A stretch of 5,442 bases of DNA from Vulcanimicrobiota bacterium (GCA_030042755.1 JASHZC010000074.1:1-5442); one strand, 5' to 3'. Shown: positions 1 through 5,330, counted from the first letter of the stretch. Notes: a model not told the origin generated them from the sequence alone. Numbers and translations: made by a program.

Positions 1-439
1 CGAGCGCTTCCAGACTGCGGTCGATCTCGCTCTCGCTGACCGACGCGGACGGTCGCGAAACGGCAATGCCGCGATACTCGCCCAAGGCGATTTCCGGACG
101 GACCTCGACGGTGGCGCGCAGGCGCGTCGGACGTCCCTCGCTCTCCTCGAGGATCTCCATCTTCGGCCGTTCGACCGGCGCGAGATCGTGCTCGCGAACG
201 GCCTTGGCATATACCTCCGGAATGACTTCGTCCATCGCCTCGTTGGTGACGGCCTCGGCGCCGTAGGCCTGCTCGAAGATCTTACGGGGCACCTTTCCGC
301 GCCGGAATCCCGGCAAGCGGACGTTCTTGGCGAGCTTACGGAAGGCGCGGTCCTCGGCGGCTGCCAGCTCTTCGCCCGTGATCGGGATTTCGAGCGCCAC
401 CTGAGTCGGAGCGAGTCGGGTTAATGTCGAGGTCGTCAT
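1..439 (-). CDS. tig: Trigger factor, N-terminal part (truncated by window edge)
   Basis: This encodes the first 146 residues of trigger factor, the ribosome-associated chaperone that binds nascent chains at the exit tunnel. The translation contains GFRRGKVP at residues 44-51, the family's ribosome-binding loop (GFRxGKxP), at almost the same position as in the E. coli protein. The residues before it (ALEIPITGEEL) and after it (KIFEQAYGAEAV) also fit the ribosome-binding domain. The piece ends near the start of the expected peptidyl-prolyl isomerase domain, so the remaining domains lie beyond base 1. The start is an ATG at 437-439, 25 nt downstream of tRNA-Gly. No Shine-Dalgarno-like purine run precedes it, because the 25 nt are pyrimidine-rich. 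Cotranscription with the tRNA, or a very short leader, is an inference. Identity is very secure; the start is fairly secure from alignment to the family's N-terminus. Confidence 0.96.
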   Translation of the reverse strand, partial: MTTSTLTRLAPTQVALEIPITGEELAAAEDRAFRKLAKNVRLPGFRRGKVPRKIFEQAYGAEAVTNEAMDEVIPEVYAKAVREHDLAPVERPKMEILEESEGRPTRLRATVEVRPEIALGEYRGIAVSRPSASVSESEIDRSLEAL

Positions 440-464
440 CGATAGAGTCGCAACGGGGGAGATA

Positions 465-536
465 AGCGGAAGACGAGATTCGAACTCGCGACCCTCGCCT
501 TGGCAAGGCGATGCTCTACCACTGAGCTACTTCCGC
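465..536 (-). tRNA. tRNA-Gly(GCC)
   Basis: A full cloverleaf reads on the minus strand. The acceptor GCGGAAG pairs with CTTCCGC, the D-arm is AGCTCAGTGGTAGAGC, the anticodon loop is TTGCCAA (anticodon GCC, bases 502-504), and the T-loop is GTTCGAATC. The discriminator is U, as expected for glycine tRNA. The 3' CCA is not encoded (TTA follows). It lies just upstream of tig. Confidence 0.97.
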
Positions 537-690
537 AGGGACTGCTCAACGCGAAGATTCGTGCGTCTCGGAGCCGCTCGTCACTGCGCCTTCCTGGGCT
601 CCGTTCCTGCTGCTCTGCCTCCTCGCTCGCCCGATTTTTCGCGTCTCGCTCGTGATATCAATTTGTGGCGGTGCAGCCTATGTGGCTACG
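537..690. other. Intergenic stretch between tRNA-Leu and tRNA-Gly, with a palindrome
   Basis: No coding signal is supported in this 154-nt gap. It holds a perfect 7-bp inverted repeat, CGGAGCC (569-575) with GGCTCCG (597-603), separated by 21 nt. It also has two short direct repeats, GCGTCTCG at 563-570 and 641-648 and CGCTCGT at 575-581 and 647-653. Both tRNAs on its flanks point the same way, so it may be a spacer, a processed part of a tRNA transcript, or a copy of an interspersed intergenic repeat. I see no clear promoter or intrinsic terminator in it. Confidence 0.4.
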
Positions 691-772
691 TGGGCAAGCA
701 GAGACTCGAACTCTGACGGGTTGCCCCACTGGATCCTAAATCCAGCGCGTCTGCCAGTTCCGCCACTTGCCC
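691..772 (-). tRNA. tRNA-Leu(TAG)
   Basis: This is a class II tRNA with a long variable arm, read on the minus strand. The acceptor GGGCAAG pairs with CTTGCCC, the D-arm contains AACTGGCAGACG, and the anticodon stem CTGGA/TCCAG closes the loop TTTAGGA (anticodon TAG, bases 736-738). The T-arm contains GTTCGAGTC and the discriminator is A. CCA is not encoded. It lies about 70 nt downstream of the terminator of the last lipoprotein gene, so it probably has its own promoter in 773-842, but I could not pick a convincing one. Confidence 0.97.
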
Positions 773-842
773 GGCGACCCGGATAGATAGAACGCGTCGG
801 GTGCTTTTCCTTGTCGAACTTGCCGGTCGACGCCAAATAGAG

Positions 843-869
843 AAGGGGACCGGTCTCCCCGGTCCCCTT
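843..869 (-). terminator. Intrinsic terminator-like hairpin of the 890-2137 lipoprotein gene
   Basis: An 11-bp perfect stem (AAGGGGACCGG pairing with CCGGTCCCCTT) closes a 5-nt loop, 20 nt after the lipoprotein stop codon. On the minus strand the stem is followed by a mixed pyrimidine tail (CTCTATTTGG), so the U-tract is imperfect. A run of T also follows on the plus strand. It closely resembles the hairpin at 2300-2328 behind the paralogous gene, which supports its role as that gene's terminator. Confidence 0.75.
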
Positions 870-889
870 TTGCCTCCTTGCCCTTGTGG

Positions 890-2137
890 CTATTTGTCCG
901 AAGGCGTGAATGCCGCGCCCTCGGGTGCCTCTAGATCGACGCTGGTTACGGCTTTCCATTTGTTGGTGGAGACTGTGCCCTTGTCGAGCCAGCCGTAGGC
1001 GTCGCCCAAGGCCATCTTGGTGTCGTTTTTGTTGAAGCCGCCTGAGACGGGATCGCCGTCGCCGAACAGATTCTCAGGTGTCGGCCCCAGCGTGTTAAAC
1101 GGCGAGCCGCTAGGCGAGAGCGGCAGATCGTACTGCTTGGTGGTTCGGGCCTCCTGATCCGTCACGTTGAGCACGCTTCCGCTATTGCCCACGTAGACGC
1201 CGCCCGGGAATCCGAGCGAACCCACGGGCAGGATACTGACCAGCGTCGCGGACGTCGTTGGATTCTCAACTTCGTCGAGTCCGTAACCGTACTCGTCGTT
1301 GCTGCTGTCGTAGCCGTAGAAGTCGAACCAGATGTTGCCCGAGTTGTCGATGTCCATATAGTAGACATCGCAGATCGGCTCGCAGTCTGCGCCCAGACTA
1401 ACGAGCGACGGCGTTGCCGAGGGATCGCCGGCGGGCCAGTACTCAATTCCGGCACCATCGTAGTAGGTGCAGCTCGGATTGCAGACAGAGTACTCATAGA
1501 AATCGAGCGCCGAAAACACGTAGCTCGAATTGGCCGCCGTGTCGAAGCCGTACGAGAACTCCCAGGTGCAGTCGCTTACGGATCCCGGACAGCCCTGGTT
1601 ATAGGTGGCTTTGAGCGCTCCAGCGCTGGTGTACTCCTGTGCCATGCTCGCACTGAAGTCGTCGTTGTACTCACACGCGGCCCAGATGTTCTGGGAGCTG
1701 TCGACCTTCACGGTGATCGGCTCGTAGCAGCCGTTGTCCGAGGTGTCGATGTCCGTGAGCACCTTCTTCACCTTATTATTGAAACCGATGAGATAGTCGT
1801 AGCCTGGAACCGTTGCCCAGAGCCCGACCGTCCCCGAGTCGCGATGCCCGTTGAAGTGCGGACGCGCATGACTCTGGAGCAGTTTGATTTCCCGCAGCAA
1901 CGCCTTGCGCGGGACTGGTCCGGCGAGCTTGCCCTCGGCCTGAAGCTTCAGCAGTTCCATGCGGCTGTGAGGGCCTTTGGTGATGAATGGTAACGCGCCG
2001 GGAGCGCGAGTGACCGATTGTGATGTGAATCCGCCCGGCAGCGCTTGGGTACCCTGCGAGGTACTAGAGCAACCTGCGAAGAGTGCCGCTAAGACGAAGA
2101 TCAGCGCACGACTCGCAGTTCCTGGGAATGAGCGCAT
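890..2137 (-). CDS. Secreted lipoprotein with propeller-like motifs, paralog 1
   Basis: I do not recognise a named family for this 415-aa protein. The N-terminus has basic residues, a hydrophobic run (LIFVLAALF, 12-20) and a lipobox ending FAGC with Cys23, so it should be exported and lipid-anchored. A Pro/Ser/Gly-rich linker follows to about residue 55. Two segments have the Asp-x-x-x-Asn-Ile-Trp look of propeller blade strands: VDSSQNIW (145-152) and DIDNSGNIW (262-270). A related GVYVGNSGSVLNVTD follows near 313-327. This suggests a beta-propeller of the NHL/Vgb kind, as an inference. Mature cysteines are at 137, 155, 183, 190, 219, 223, 252 and 256, an even number that fits disulfides outside the cytoplasm. 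The start ATG has AGGAG 7 nt upstream (2145-2149). Its upstream neighbour is a paralog about 60% identical by eye. It has its own leader and terminator, so it can be transcribed alone. Substrate and function are unknown. Confidence 0.9.
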   Translation of the reverse strand: MRSFPGTASRALIFVLAALFAGCSSTSQGTQALPGGFTSQSVTRAPGALPFITKGPHSRMELLKLQAEGKLAGPVPRKALLREIKLLQSHARPHFNGHRDSGTVGLWATVPGYDYLIGFNNKVKKVLTDIDTSDNGCYEPITVKVDSSQNIWAACEYNDDFSASMAQEYTSAGALKATYNQGCPGSVSDCTWEFSYGFDTAANSSYVFSALDFYEYSVCNPSCTYYDGAGIEYWPAGDPSATPSLVSLGADCEPICDVYYMDIDNSGNIWFDFYGYDSSNDEYGYGLDEVENPTTSATLVSILPVGSLGFPGGVYVGNSGSVLNVTDQEARTTKQYDLPLSPSGSPFNTLGPTPENLFGDGDPVSGGFNKNDTKMALGDAYGWLDKGTVSTNKWKAVTSVDLEAPEGAAFTPSDK

Positions 2138-2250
2138 TGCGATTCTCCTGATAGCGAAAGGAAACTACGCCTTGGTAGCAGTCTAAGGCTGGCCTGCCTT
2201 TCGGCGGCAGACGAGCCCTCCCTTTGCCGAGCGGCGTGACGCAGAGGGCT
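2138..2250 (-). promoter_or_regulatory. Leader of lipoprotein paralog 1, with conserved hairpin block
   Basis: This 5' region resembles the one before the other paralog. Its distal part, 2214-2250, aligns without gaps to 3670-3706 with 30 of 37 bases identical. As minus-strand RNA its ends pair: AGCCCUCU with GGAGGGCU, 8 bp including one G-U. The enclosed GCGUCACGCCGCUCGGCAAA could form small inner hairpins. Nearer the gene the two copies share GCCGAA and GACTGCTA, and both end in AGGAGAATCGC at the ribosome-binding site. It could be a structured mRNA leader, a protein-binding site, or a promoter region copied along with the gene. No known riboswitch class was recognised. Confidence 0.5.
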
Positions 2251-2299
2251 GCTTACTCTGCCGTTACTGGTAATCGCGCGCGCTCAACATGAAACAGAG

Positions 2300-2328
2300 A
2301 AGGAGACCGGCTTCGCGCCGGTCCCCTT
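2300..2328 (-). terminator. Intrinsic terminator-like hairpin of the 2351-3589 lipoprotein gene
   Basis: A 12-bp stem (2300-2311 with 2317-2328) closes a 5-nt loop, 22 nt after the stop codon. One position (2304/2324) is an A-C mismatch if transcribed from the plus strand but a G-U pair from the minus strand, which favours minus-strand function. The 3' side runs CCTTCTCTGTTTC, a broken U-tract. The hairpin separates the two lipoprotein genes, so paralog 1 probably starts from its own promoter. Confidence 0.78.
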
Positions 2329-2350
2329 TTCACAACGCACGTTTTCGCTG

Positions 2351-3589
2351 TTACCGATCGGACGGCGTGTATGCGGCGCCCTCAGGTCCGAGGAGGCCGG
2401 TATTTTGCACGTCCTTCCACTTATTGGTGGAGACGACGCCCACGTCGAGCCAGTCGTAGGCGTCACCGAAGACGAGGTTCGTTTCGGCCTGATCGAACCC
2501 ACCCGAAACGGGATCGCCGAGTCCCAATTCGCCGTCTTTCGTCGGACCGAGGGTATTGAATGGCGATCCGCCCGGTGAGAGCGGCAGCTTATACTGCGCG
2601 GTCGTACGCGCCAACTGATCGGTGACGTTGAGCACTTTTCCGTGATGGCTCACGTAGACGCCGCCGGGGAATCCAATCGAACCAGGCGGCAGAATCGTAA
2701 CCATGGTCGGCGTGGTGGTGGGAGTCTTGAGTTCAGCCAGTCCATAACCGTAGGTGTCGTTGCTACTGTTGTAACCGTCGTAGTCGAACCAGATGTTTCC
2801 GTGCTTGTCGAGGTCCATGTAATAGACGTCGCAGACCGGGTCGCAGTCCGCGCCCAAGCTAATAAGGGTCGGCGTAGCCGACGGCTCGTCTGTCGGCCAC
2901 CACTCGAAGCCGGCACCATACGTGTATGCGCTGGAGATCTCTTCCTCCCAGAATGCGAGTGCGCTGAAAACGTCGCTCGAGTTGGCAGACTCGTCGAACG
3001 AGTAGGCGTAGAAATACTGGCACTCGCTGACGGGCGGCGGGCAGCCGCCGACATAGGTGTGCTCGAGCGCGCCCGCGCTGCTGTACTCTTGTACTGCGCT
3101 CCCGTCGAAGTCGCTGTTATATTCGCAGGAACTCCAGATGTTCTGCGACGAGTCGACCTTGACGGTAATCGGGTAGTAGCAGCCTTGGTCCTCGACGTTG
3201 ATGTCGGTGATCGTCTTCTTACCGCTTGCGTTCTCTCCGACGAGATACCCGTAGTCCGTATCCGTGACCCACATCGAAACGGTGCCGCTCGCGCGCCGGG
3301 CGTTCAGCCGCGGGCGGGCGCTGCCTTGAACGAGCTTGAGCTGACGCTCTAAGACGGCCCGGGGAACAGGACCAGGCAACACGCCTGCAGCTTGAAGCTT
3401 CAATAGCTTAAGCGGCGTGATCCGCCCTTTAGGCAGCGAGTAAGGACTCGGGCGACCCGCAGATGGCGCGCCGCCCGACGCGCCGGTGGGCAGGCTCGGC
3501 GAGGTCTGCGATAGGCTGGAGCATGCCGCGAAGAGCACGGCGAGAACAAGGAGCGATGCATGTTTCGCAGCTCCTGAGAAGTTACGCAT
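2351..3589 (-). CDS. Secreted lipoprotein with propeller-like motifs, paralog 2
   Basis: This 412-aa protein is the tandem paralog of the next gene downstream, and I cannot assign a named function. The signal peptide is MRNFSGAAKHASLLVLAVLF followed by a lipobox with Cys23 (FAAC). A low-complexity linker runs to about residue 55, then a conserved segment with LLKLQAAG and GPVPR near 62-77. Propeller-like strands are VDSSQNIW (145-152) and DLDKHGNIW (259-267). Mature cysteines are at 137, 155, 183, 190, 249 and 253. It lacks the extra CNPSC pair of paralog 1 because of a 3-residue deletion and substitutions near residue 219. Residues 1 to about 217 align to paralog 1 without gaps. ATG is preceded by AGGAG with 8-nt spacing (3598-3602). 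The gene starts 130 nt after the small membrane protein gene, so it could be the third gene of the mntP operon or separately controlled through its leader. Confidence 0.9.
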   Translation of the reverse strand: MRNFSGAAKHASLLVLAVLFAACSSLSQTSPSLPTGASGGAPSAGRPSPYSLPKGRITPLKLLKLQAAGVLPGPVPRAVLERQLKLVQGSARPRLNARRASGTVSMWVTDTDYGYLVGENASGKKTITDINVEDQGCYYPITVKVDSSQNIWSSCEYNSDFDGSAVQEYSSAGALEHTYVGGCPPPVSECQYFYAYSFDESANSSDVFSALAFWEEEISSAYTYGAGFEWWPTDEPSATPTLISLGADCDPVCDVYYMDLDKHGNIWFDYDGYNSSNDTYGYGLAELKTPTTTPTMVTILPPGSIGFPGGVYVSHHGKVLNVTDQLARTTAQYKLPLSPGGSPFNTLGPTKDGELGLGDPVSGGFDQAETNLVFGDAYDWLDVGVVSTNKWKDVQNTGLLGPEGAAYTPSDR

Positions 3590-3706
3590 AAGCGATTCTC
3601 CTATGGGAAAAGGGACCCGCGCCTGTGCTAGCAGTCGGGGGCCAGGTCACGGGAATTCGGCAACAGGCGGGCCCTCCCTCTGCCGCGCGGCGTGGCGCGG
3701 GGGGCC
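3590..3706 (-). promoter_or_regulatory. Leader of lipoprotein paralog 2, with conserved hairpin block
   Basis: This is the counterpart of the leader at 2138-2250. The block 3670-3706 can close as GGCCCCCC with GGAGGGCC on the minus strand, with one C-A mismatch. The outermost pair is G-C here and A-U in the other copy, a compensatory change. The block begins only 13 nt after the TAA of the upstream membrane protein gene. Any promoter must therefore lie inside that gene or within the leader, or the leader is cotranscribed as an intercistronic element. A second possible stem pairs CCCGCCTGT with ACAGGCG and GGG across a bulge, but I did not find this in the other copy. Confidence 0.5.
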
Positions 3707-3719
3707 GGTTGCCTCGCTC

Positions 3720-3941
3720 TTAAAGGCTGTTACGTCTGCGCAGCCACTTGCGAAAAGCGACGATCGCCCAAAGCGCCTCGACGACGCCGAACGGCCATGT
3801 CCCAGCTAACCATCCGTATGCCGACGCTGCTACACATGCAAGCGCGAAGCACAACGTATAGGTTGGAGCTCGATCTTCGACGGCGTAAAAGAGCATCATG
3901 AATGCCACGGCGCACGCGCCGAAGATCGTCAGGGCGGTCAT
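3720..3941 (-). CDS. Small integral membrane protein, 73 aa
   Basis: The ATG at 3939-3941 overlaps the stop of the mntP-like gene by 4 nt (ATGA), a typical sign of translational coupling. This fixes the start even though the frame stays open far upstream. The protein is almost wholly hydrophobic, with segments near residues 3-20, 28-47 and 51-65. Conserved-looking features are YAVEDRAPTY in the first loop and GTWPFGVVEALWAIVAF toward the end, followed by a basic tail RKWLRRR that should lie in the cytoplasm. Similar short proteins with the WPFGVVEA motif occur, as I recall, as uncharacterised membrane proteins in many bacteria. I know no function. Its coupling to a manganese exporter suggests a partner or a neighbour role at the membrane, which is inference. 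Gene call good, function open. Confidence 0.82.
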   Translation of the reverse strand: MTALTIFGACAVAFMMLFYAVEDRAPTYTLCFALACVAASAYGWLAGTWPFGVVEALWAIVAFRKWLRRRNSL

Positions 3942-4507
3942 GAGGCCCAGCCGGCGATGTGTTGGATCGTAAAGATAATCGCGAGAGCGATCAGGACGAG
4001 TCCGGCAATCCGCTGAGCGAGTTGTTTGTAGCGGTGGCCAAGGCGCTCGCCGAAAGCCAGCCCGACGGCCGTGAACAGCACCGTGCTTACCGCGACTGTC
4101 GCAAGGAGCGGTATCAGCGGCAAGGGGACGCCCGGAAGGGAGACGCCGATTCCAAACGAGTCGAGACTGATCGACGCAGATGCGGCGACGAGGCCCCATC
4201 CCGAATCGGGTTTGAACGTCGGCTCGACGGCAGCGCTCTCGCGGAAGATGTAGAGACCGACCGTAGCAAGGATCGCAAACCCGGCGTAGATAGCGACGAC
4301 GCCGGCAATGCGTCCCGCGCCCGTGCCGATTGCGTAGCCCAGCAGCTGCATCGCGACCTCGGCCACCGAAAAGGCGACACCGAGTCGCAGTCGTCCACGC
4401 CACGGAATTCGCATGACGCCGACGGCGATCGATACGGCCAGCACGTCGAGGCCGACCGCCAGCGCAATGCCGAGGATCTTGGCTTCGGTCGCGACGGTTA
4501 CGAACAA
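3938..4507 (-). CDS. mntP: MntP-family putative manganese efflux pump
   Basis: The protein has the two-repeat form of the MntP family (formerly DUF204), inner-membrane exporters of Mn(II). Counting from the start used here (189 aa, the usual family length), repeat one has GLDVLAVSIAVG with Asp21 and an FSVAEVAMQLLG segment with Glu50. Repeat two has SISLDSFGIGVSL with Asp116. These acidic residues in membrane segments match the E. coli SMDAF, AVET and SLDAM motifs. About six hydrophobic segments are visible. The frame is open to a GTG at 4555, but that codon lies inside tRNA-Lys(CTT). The only plausible later start before the first helix is TTG at 4505-4507, so I chose it with moderate confidence. 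No yybP-ykoY manganese riboswitch is recognisable upstream, where there is a hairpin at 4515-4540 instead. The downstream membrane gene overlaps it by 4 nt. Family assignment is strong; ion specificity is from family knowledge only. Confidence 0.87.
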   Translation of the reverse strand: MFVTVATEAKILGIALAVGLDVLAVSIAVGVMRIPWRGRLRLGVAFSVAEVAMQLLGYAIGTGAGRIAGVVAIYAGFAILATVGLYIFRESAAVEPTFKPDSGWGLVAASASISLDSFGIGVSLPGVPLPLIPLLATVAVSTVLFTAVGLAFGERLGHRYKQLAQRIAGLVLIALAIIFTIQHIAGWAS

Positions 4508-4514
4508 ATGGCCA

Positions 4515-4540
4515 GGGCCTGTCGTACGCGCGACAGGCCC
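4515..4540 (-). terminator. Strong hairpin between tRNA-Lys(CTT) and mntP
   Basis: A perfect 10-bp stem, GGGCCTGTCG with CGACAGGCCC, closes a 6-nt loop 10 nt after the tRNA 3' end. The minus-strand tail is TGGCCATTTGTT, a poor U-tract, so it may be a terminator for the tRNA cluster or a stable 3' processing or leader structure. GGAGG stands directly on its 5' side and the TTG start of mntP about 7 nt after its 3' side. Confidence 0.5.
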
Positions 4541-4550
4541 CTCCAATCTT

Positions 4551-4622
4551 TGCACCGCGAGGGACTTGAACCCCCAACCAAGTGATTAAGAGTCACCTGC
4601 TCTACCATTGAGCTAGCGGTGC
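4551..4622 (-). tRNA. tRNA-Lys(CTT)
   Basis: Read on the minus strand, the acceptor GCACCGC pairs with GCGGTGC and the D-arm is AGCTCAATGGTAGAGC. The anticodon loop is CTCTTAA (anticodon CTT, bases 4588-4590), the T-loop is GTTCAAGTC and the discriminator is A. CCA is not encoded. It stands 24 nt downstream of tRNA-Lys(TTT) with no hairpin between, so the pair is probably one transcript. Confidence 0.97.
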
Positions 4623-4646
4623 GCGGCTCGCGTAAGAAAAATCATG

Positions 4647-4719
4647 TGCGCCCTCCGGGACTCGAACCCGGGACCAACGGATTAAAAGTCCGCTGCTCTA
4701 CCGACTGAGCTAAAGGCGC
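4647..4719 (-). tRNA. tRNA-Lys(TTT)
   Basis: The acceptor GCGCCTT pairs with AGGGCGC (one G-U), and the D-arm is AGCTCAGTCGGTAGAGC. The anticodon loop is CTTTTAA (anticodon TTT, bases 4684-4686), the T-arm CCCGG/CCGGG closes GTTCGAGT, and the discriminator is A. CCA is not encoded. It follows the SnoaL-like gene by 74 nt. Confidence 0.97.
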
Positions 4720-4793
4720 TGGTGTCGATGCTCATTTCCATCTACGCAACGCCGCCGACGACGTCCTCCCAACGCTCCGCACCGTCTTCGCTA

Positions 4794-5135
4794 CTAGATT
4801 CGCGCGATCGTGTAGCTCACGGTCTGCGCGCTGATGAGTCCGTCGCGAAAGATGAACGTGTCGACGCCTTCACCGCGCGTCTTGGCCGACTCGGCGATCC
4901 ACTCGAGCAGAAGGATGTCGTCGGCGTAGAGCTCGGTTTTGAGTGACCACTTGGCCTTGGGCACGTCGGCGAGTAATTGTACGAAGGCTTGCCGTACGCC
5001 GTCCTTTCCGCGCAGCACGCCGGCCGGCGTGATGAAGATGGCATGCTCGGCGTAGTCGGAAACGACCCCGTCGAGATCGCCGGCGATCAGAACCTCGGCG
5101 TGATGCGCGAAGACTTCTTGGGGCGAACGAGCCAT
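4794..5135 (-). CDS. SnoaL-like / NTF2-like small protein, 113 aa
   Basis: The sequence fits the NTF2-like superfamily, SnoaL-type branch: small cone-shaped proteins that are enzymes (isomerases, cyclases, hydrolases) or ligand-binding units. An amphipathic helix (SPQEVFAHHAEVLIAGD, 4-20) leads to DLDGVVSDYAEHAIFITPAG (20-39), then RGKDGVRQAFVQLL (42-55) and the sheet strands WSLKTELYADDILLLEWIAE and VDTFIFRDGLISAQTVSYTI. The length is typical. No catalytic set can be assigned. The ATG at 5133-5135 has AAGGAG 6 nt upstream. An in-frame ATG at 5156 is rejected because it would place the strong Shine-Dalgarno inside the gene. The gene ends with two stops in a row (TAGTAG, 4791-4796). It lies between tRNA-His and tRNA-Lys, 24 nt from the former, so it may be carried on the tRNA transcript. 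The actual substrate is unknown. Confidence 0.88.
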   Translation of the reverse strand: MARSPQEVFAHHAEVLIAGDLDGVVSDYAEHAIFITPAGVLRGKDGVRQAFVQLLADVPKAKWSLKTELYADDILLLEWIAESAKTRGEGVDTFIFRDGLISAQTVSYTIARI

Positions 5136-5159
5136 GATCATCTCCTTTGCTTGCAATGA

Positions 5160-5237
5160 TGGGGTGACTGACGGGAATCGAACCCGCGGCCTTCGGTTCC
5201 ACAGACCGACGCTCTAACCAGCTGAGCTACAGTCACC
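5160..5237 (-). tRNA. tRNA-His(GTG), with encoded CCA
   Basis: The minus strand shows the acceptor GTGACTG paired with CAGTCAC. An extra G at -1 (5237) faces C73 (5163), the hallmark of histidine tRNA. The anticodon loop is CTGTGGA (anticodon GTG, bases 5200-5202), and the T-arm contains GGGTTCGATTCCC. Bases 5160-5162 give an encoded 3' CCA, unlike most of its neighbours here. The SnoaL-like gene begins shortly after it. Confidence 0.97.
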
Positions 5238-5256
5238 AGAAGAGCCTATCTTACCA

Positions 5257-5330
<74 letters not shown>

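Noticed and set aside
2151..2250. Known riboswitch (c-di-GMP-I, lysine, M-box or cobalamin types considered)
   Set aside because: Short matches such as GGCAAA, GCCGAA or a GAAA loop occur, but the class-specific junctions and the order of motifs are missing, and the GAAA loop is absent in the second copy.
2251..2299. Sigma-70 promoter before lipoprotein paralog 1 (TTGAGC at 2282-2287 as -35)
   Set aside because: No acceptable -10 hexamer lies 16-19 nt downstream, and nothing similar stands in the other copy.
2642..3352. Plus-strand open frame of 236 codons
   Set aside because: It lies wholly antisense to the lipoprotein paralog 2 gene, which has a signal peptide, a ribosome-binding site and a homolog next door. 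The plus-strand product has no recognisable domain.
4508..4550. yybP-ykoY manganese riboswitch before mntP
   Set aside because: The gap between tRNA and gene is only about 43 nt and is mostly a simple hairpin, too short for that riboswitch.
3942..4577. Upstream extension of the small membrane protein frame
   Set aside because: The frame is open by chance through the whole mntP-like gene and into a tRNA. The Arg-rich translation there is not protein-like, and the ATGA overlap gives a natural start at 3941.
3959..4585. Plus-strand open frame of 208 codons
   Set aside because: It is antisense to the mntP-like gene and runs into tRNA-Lys(CTT). The product is very rich in charged residues with no domain, typical of a GC-rich shadow frame.
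773..4622. Genomic island inserted at a tRNA gene
   Set aside because: tRNAs flank the protein genes, but there is no integrase, transposase or duplicated tRNA end. Similar words at the tRNA 3' ends are just the conserved T-arm.
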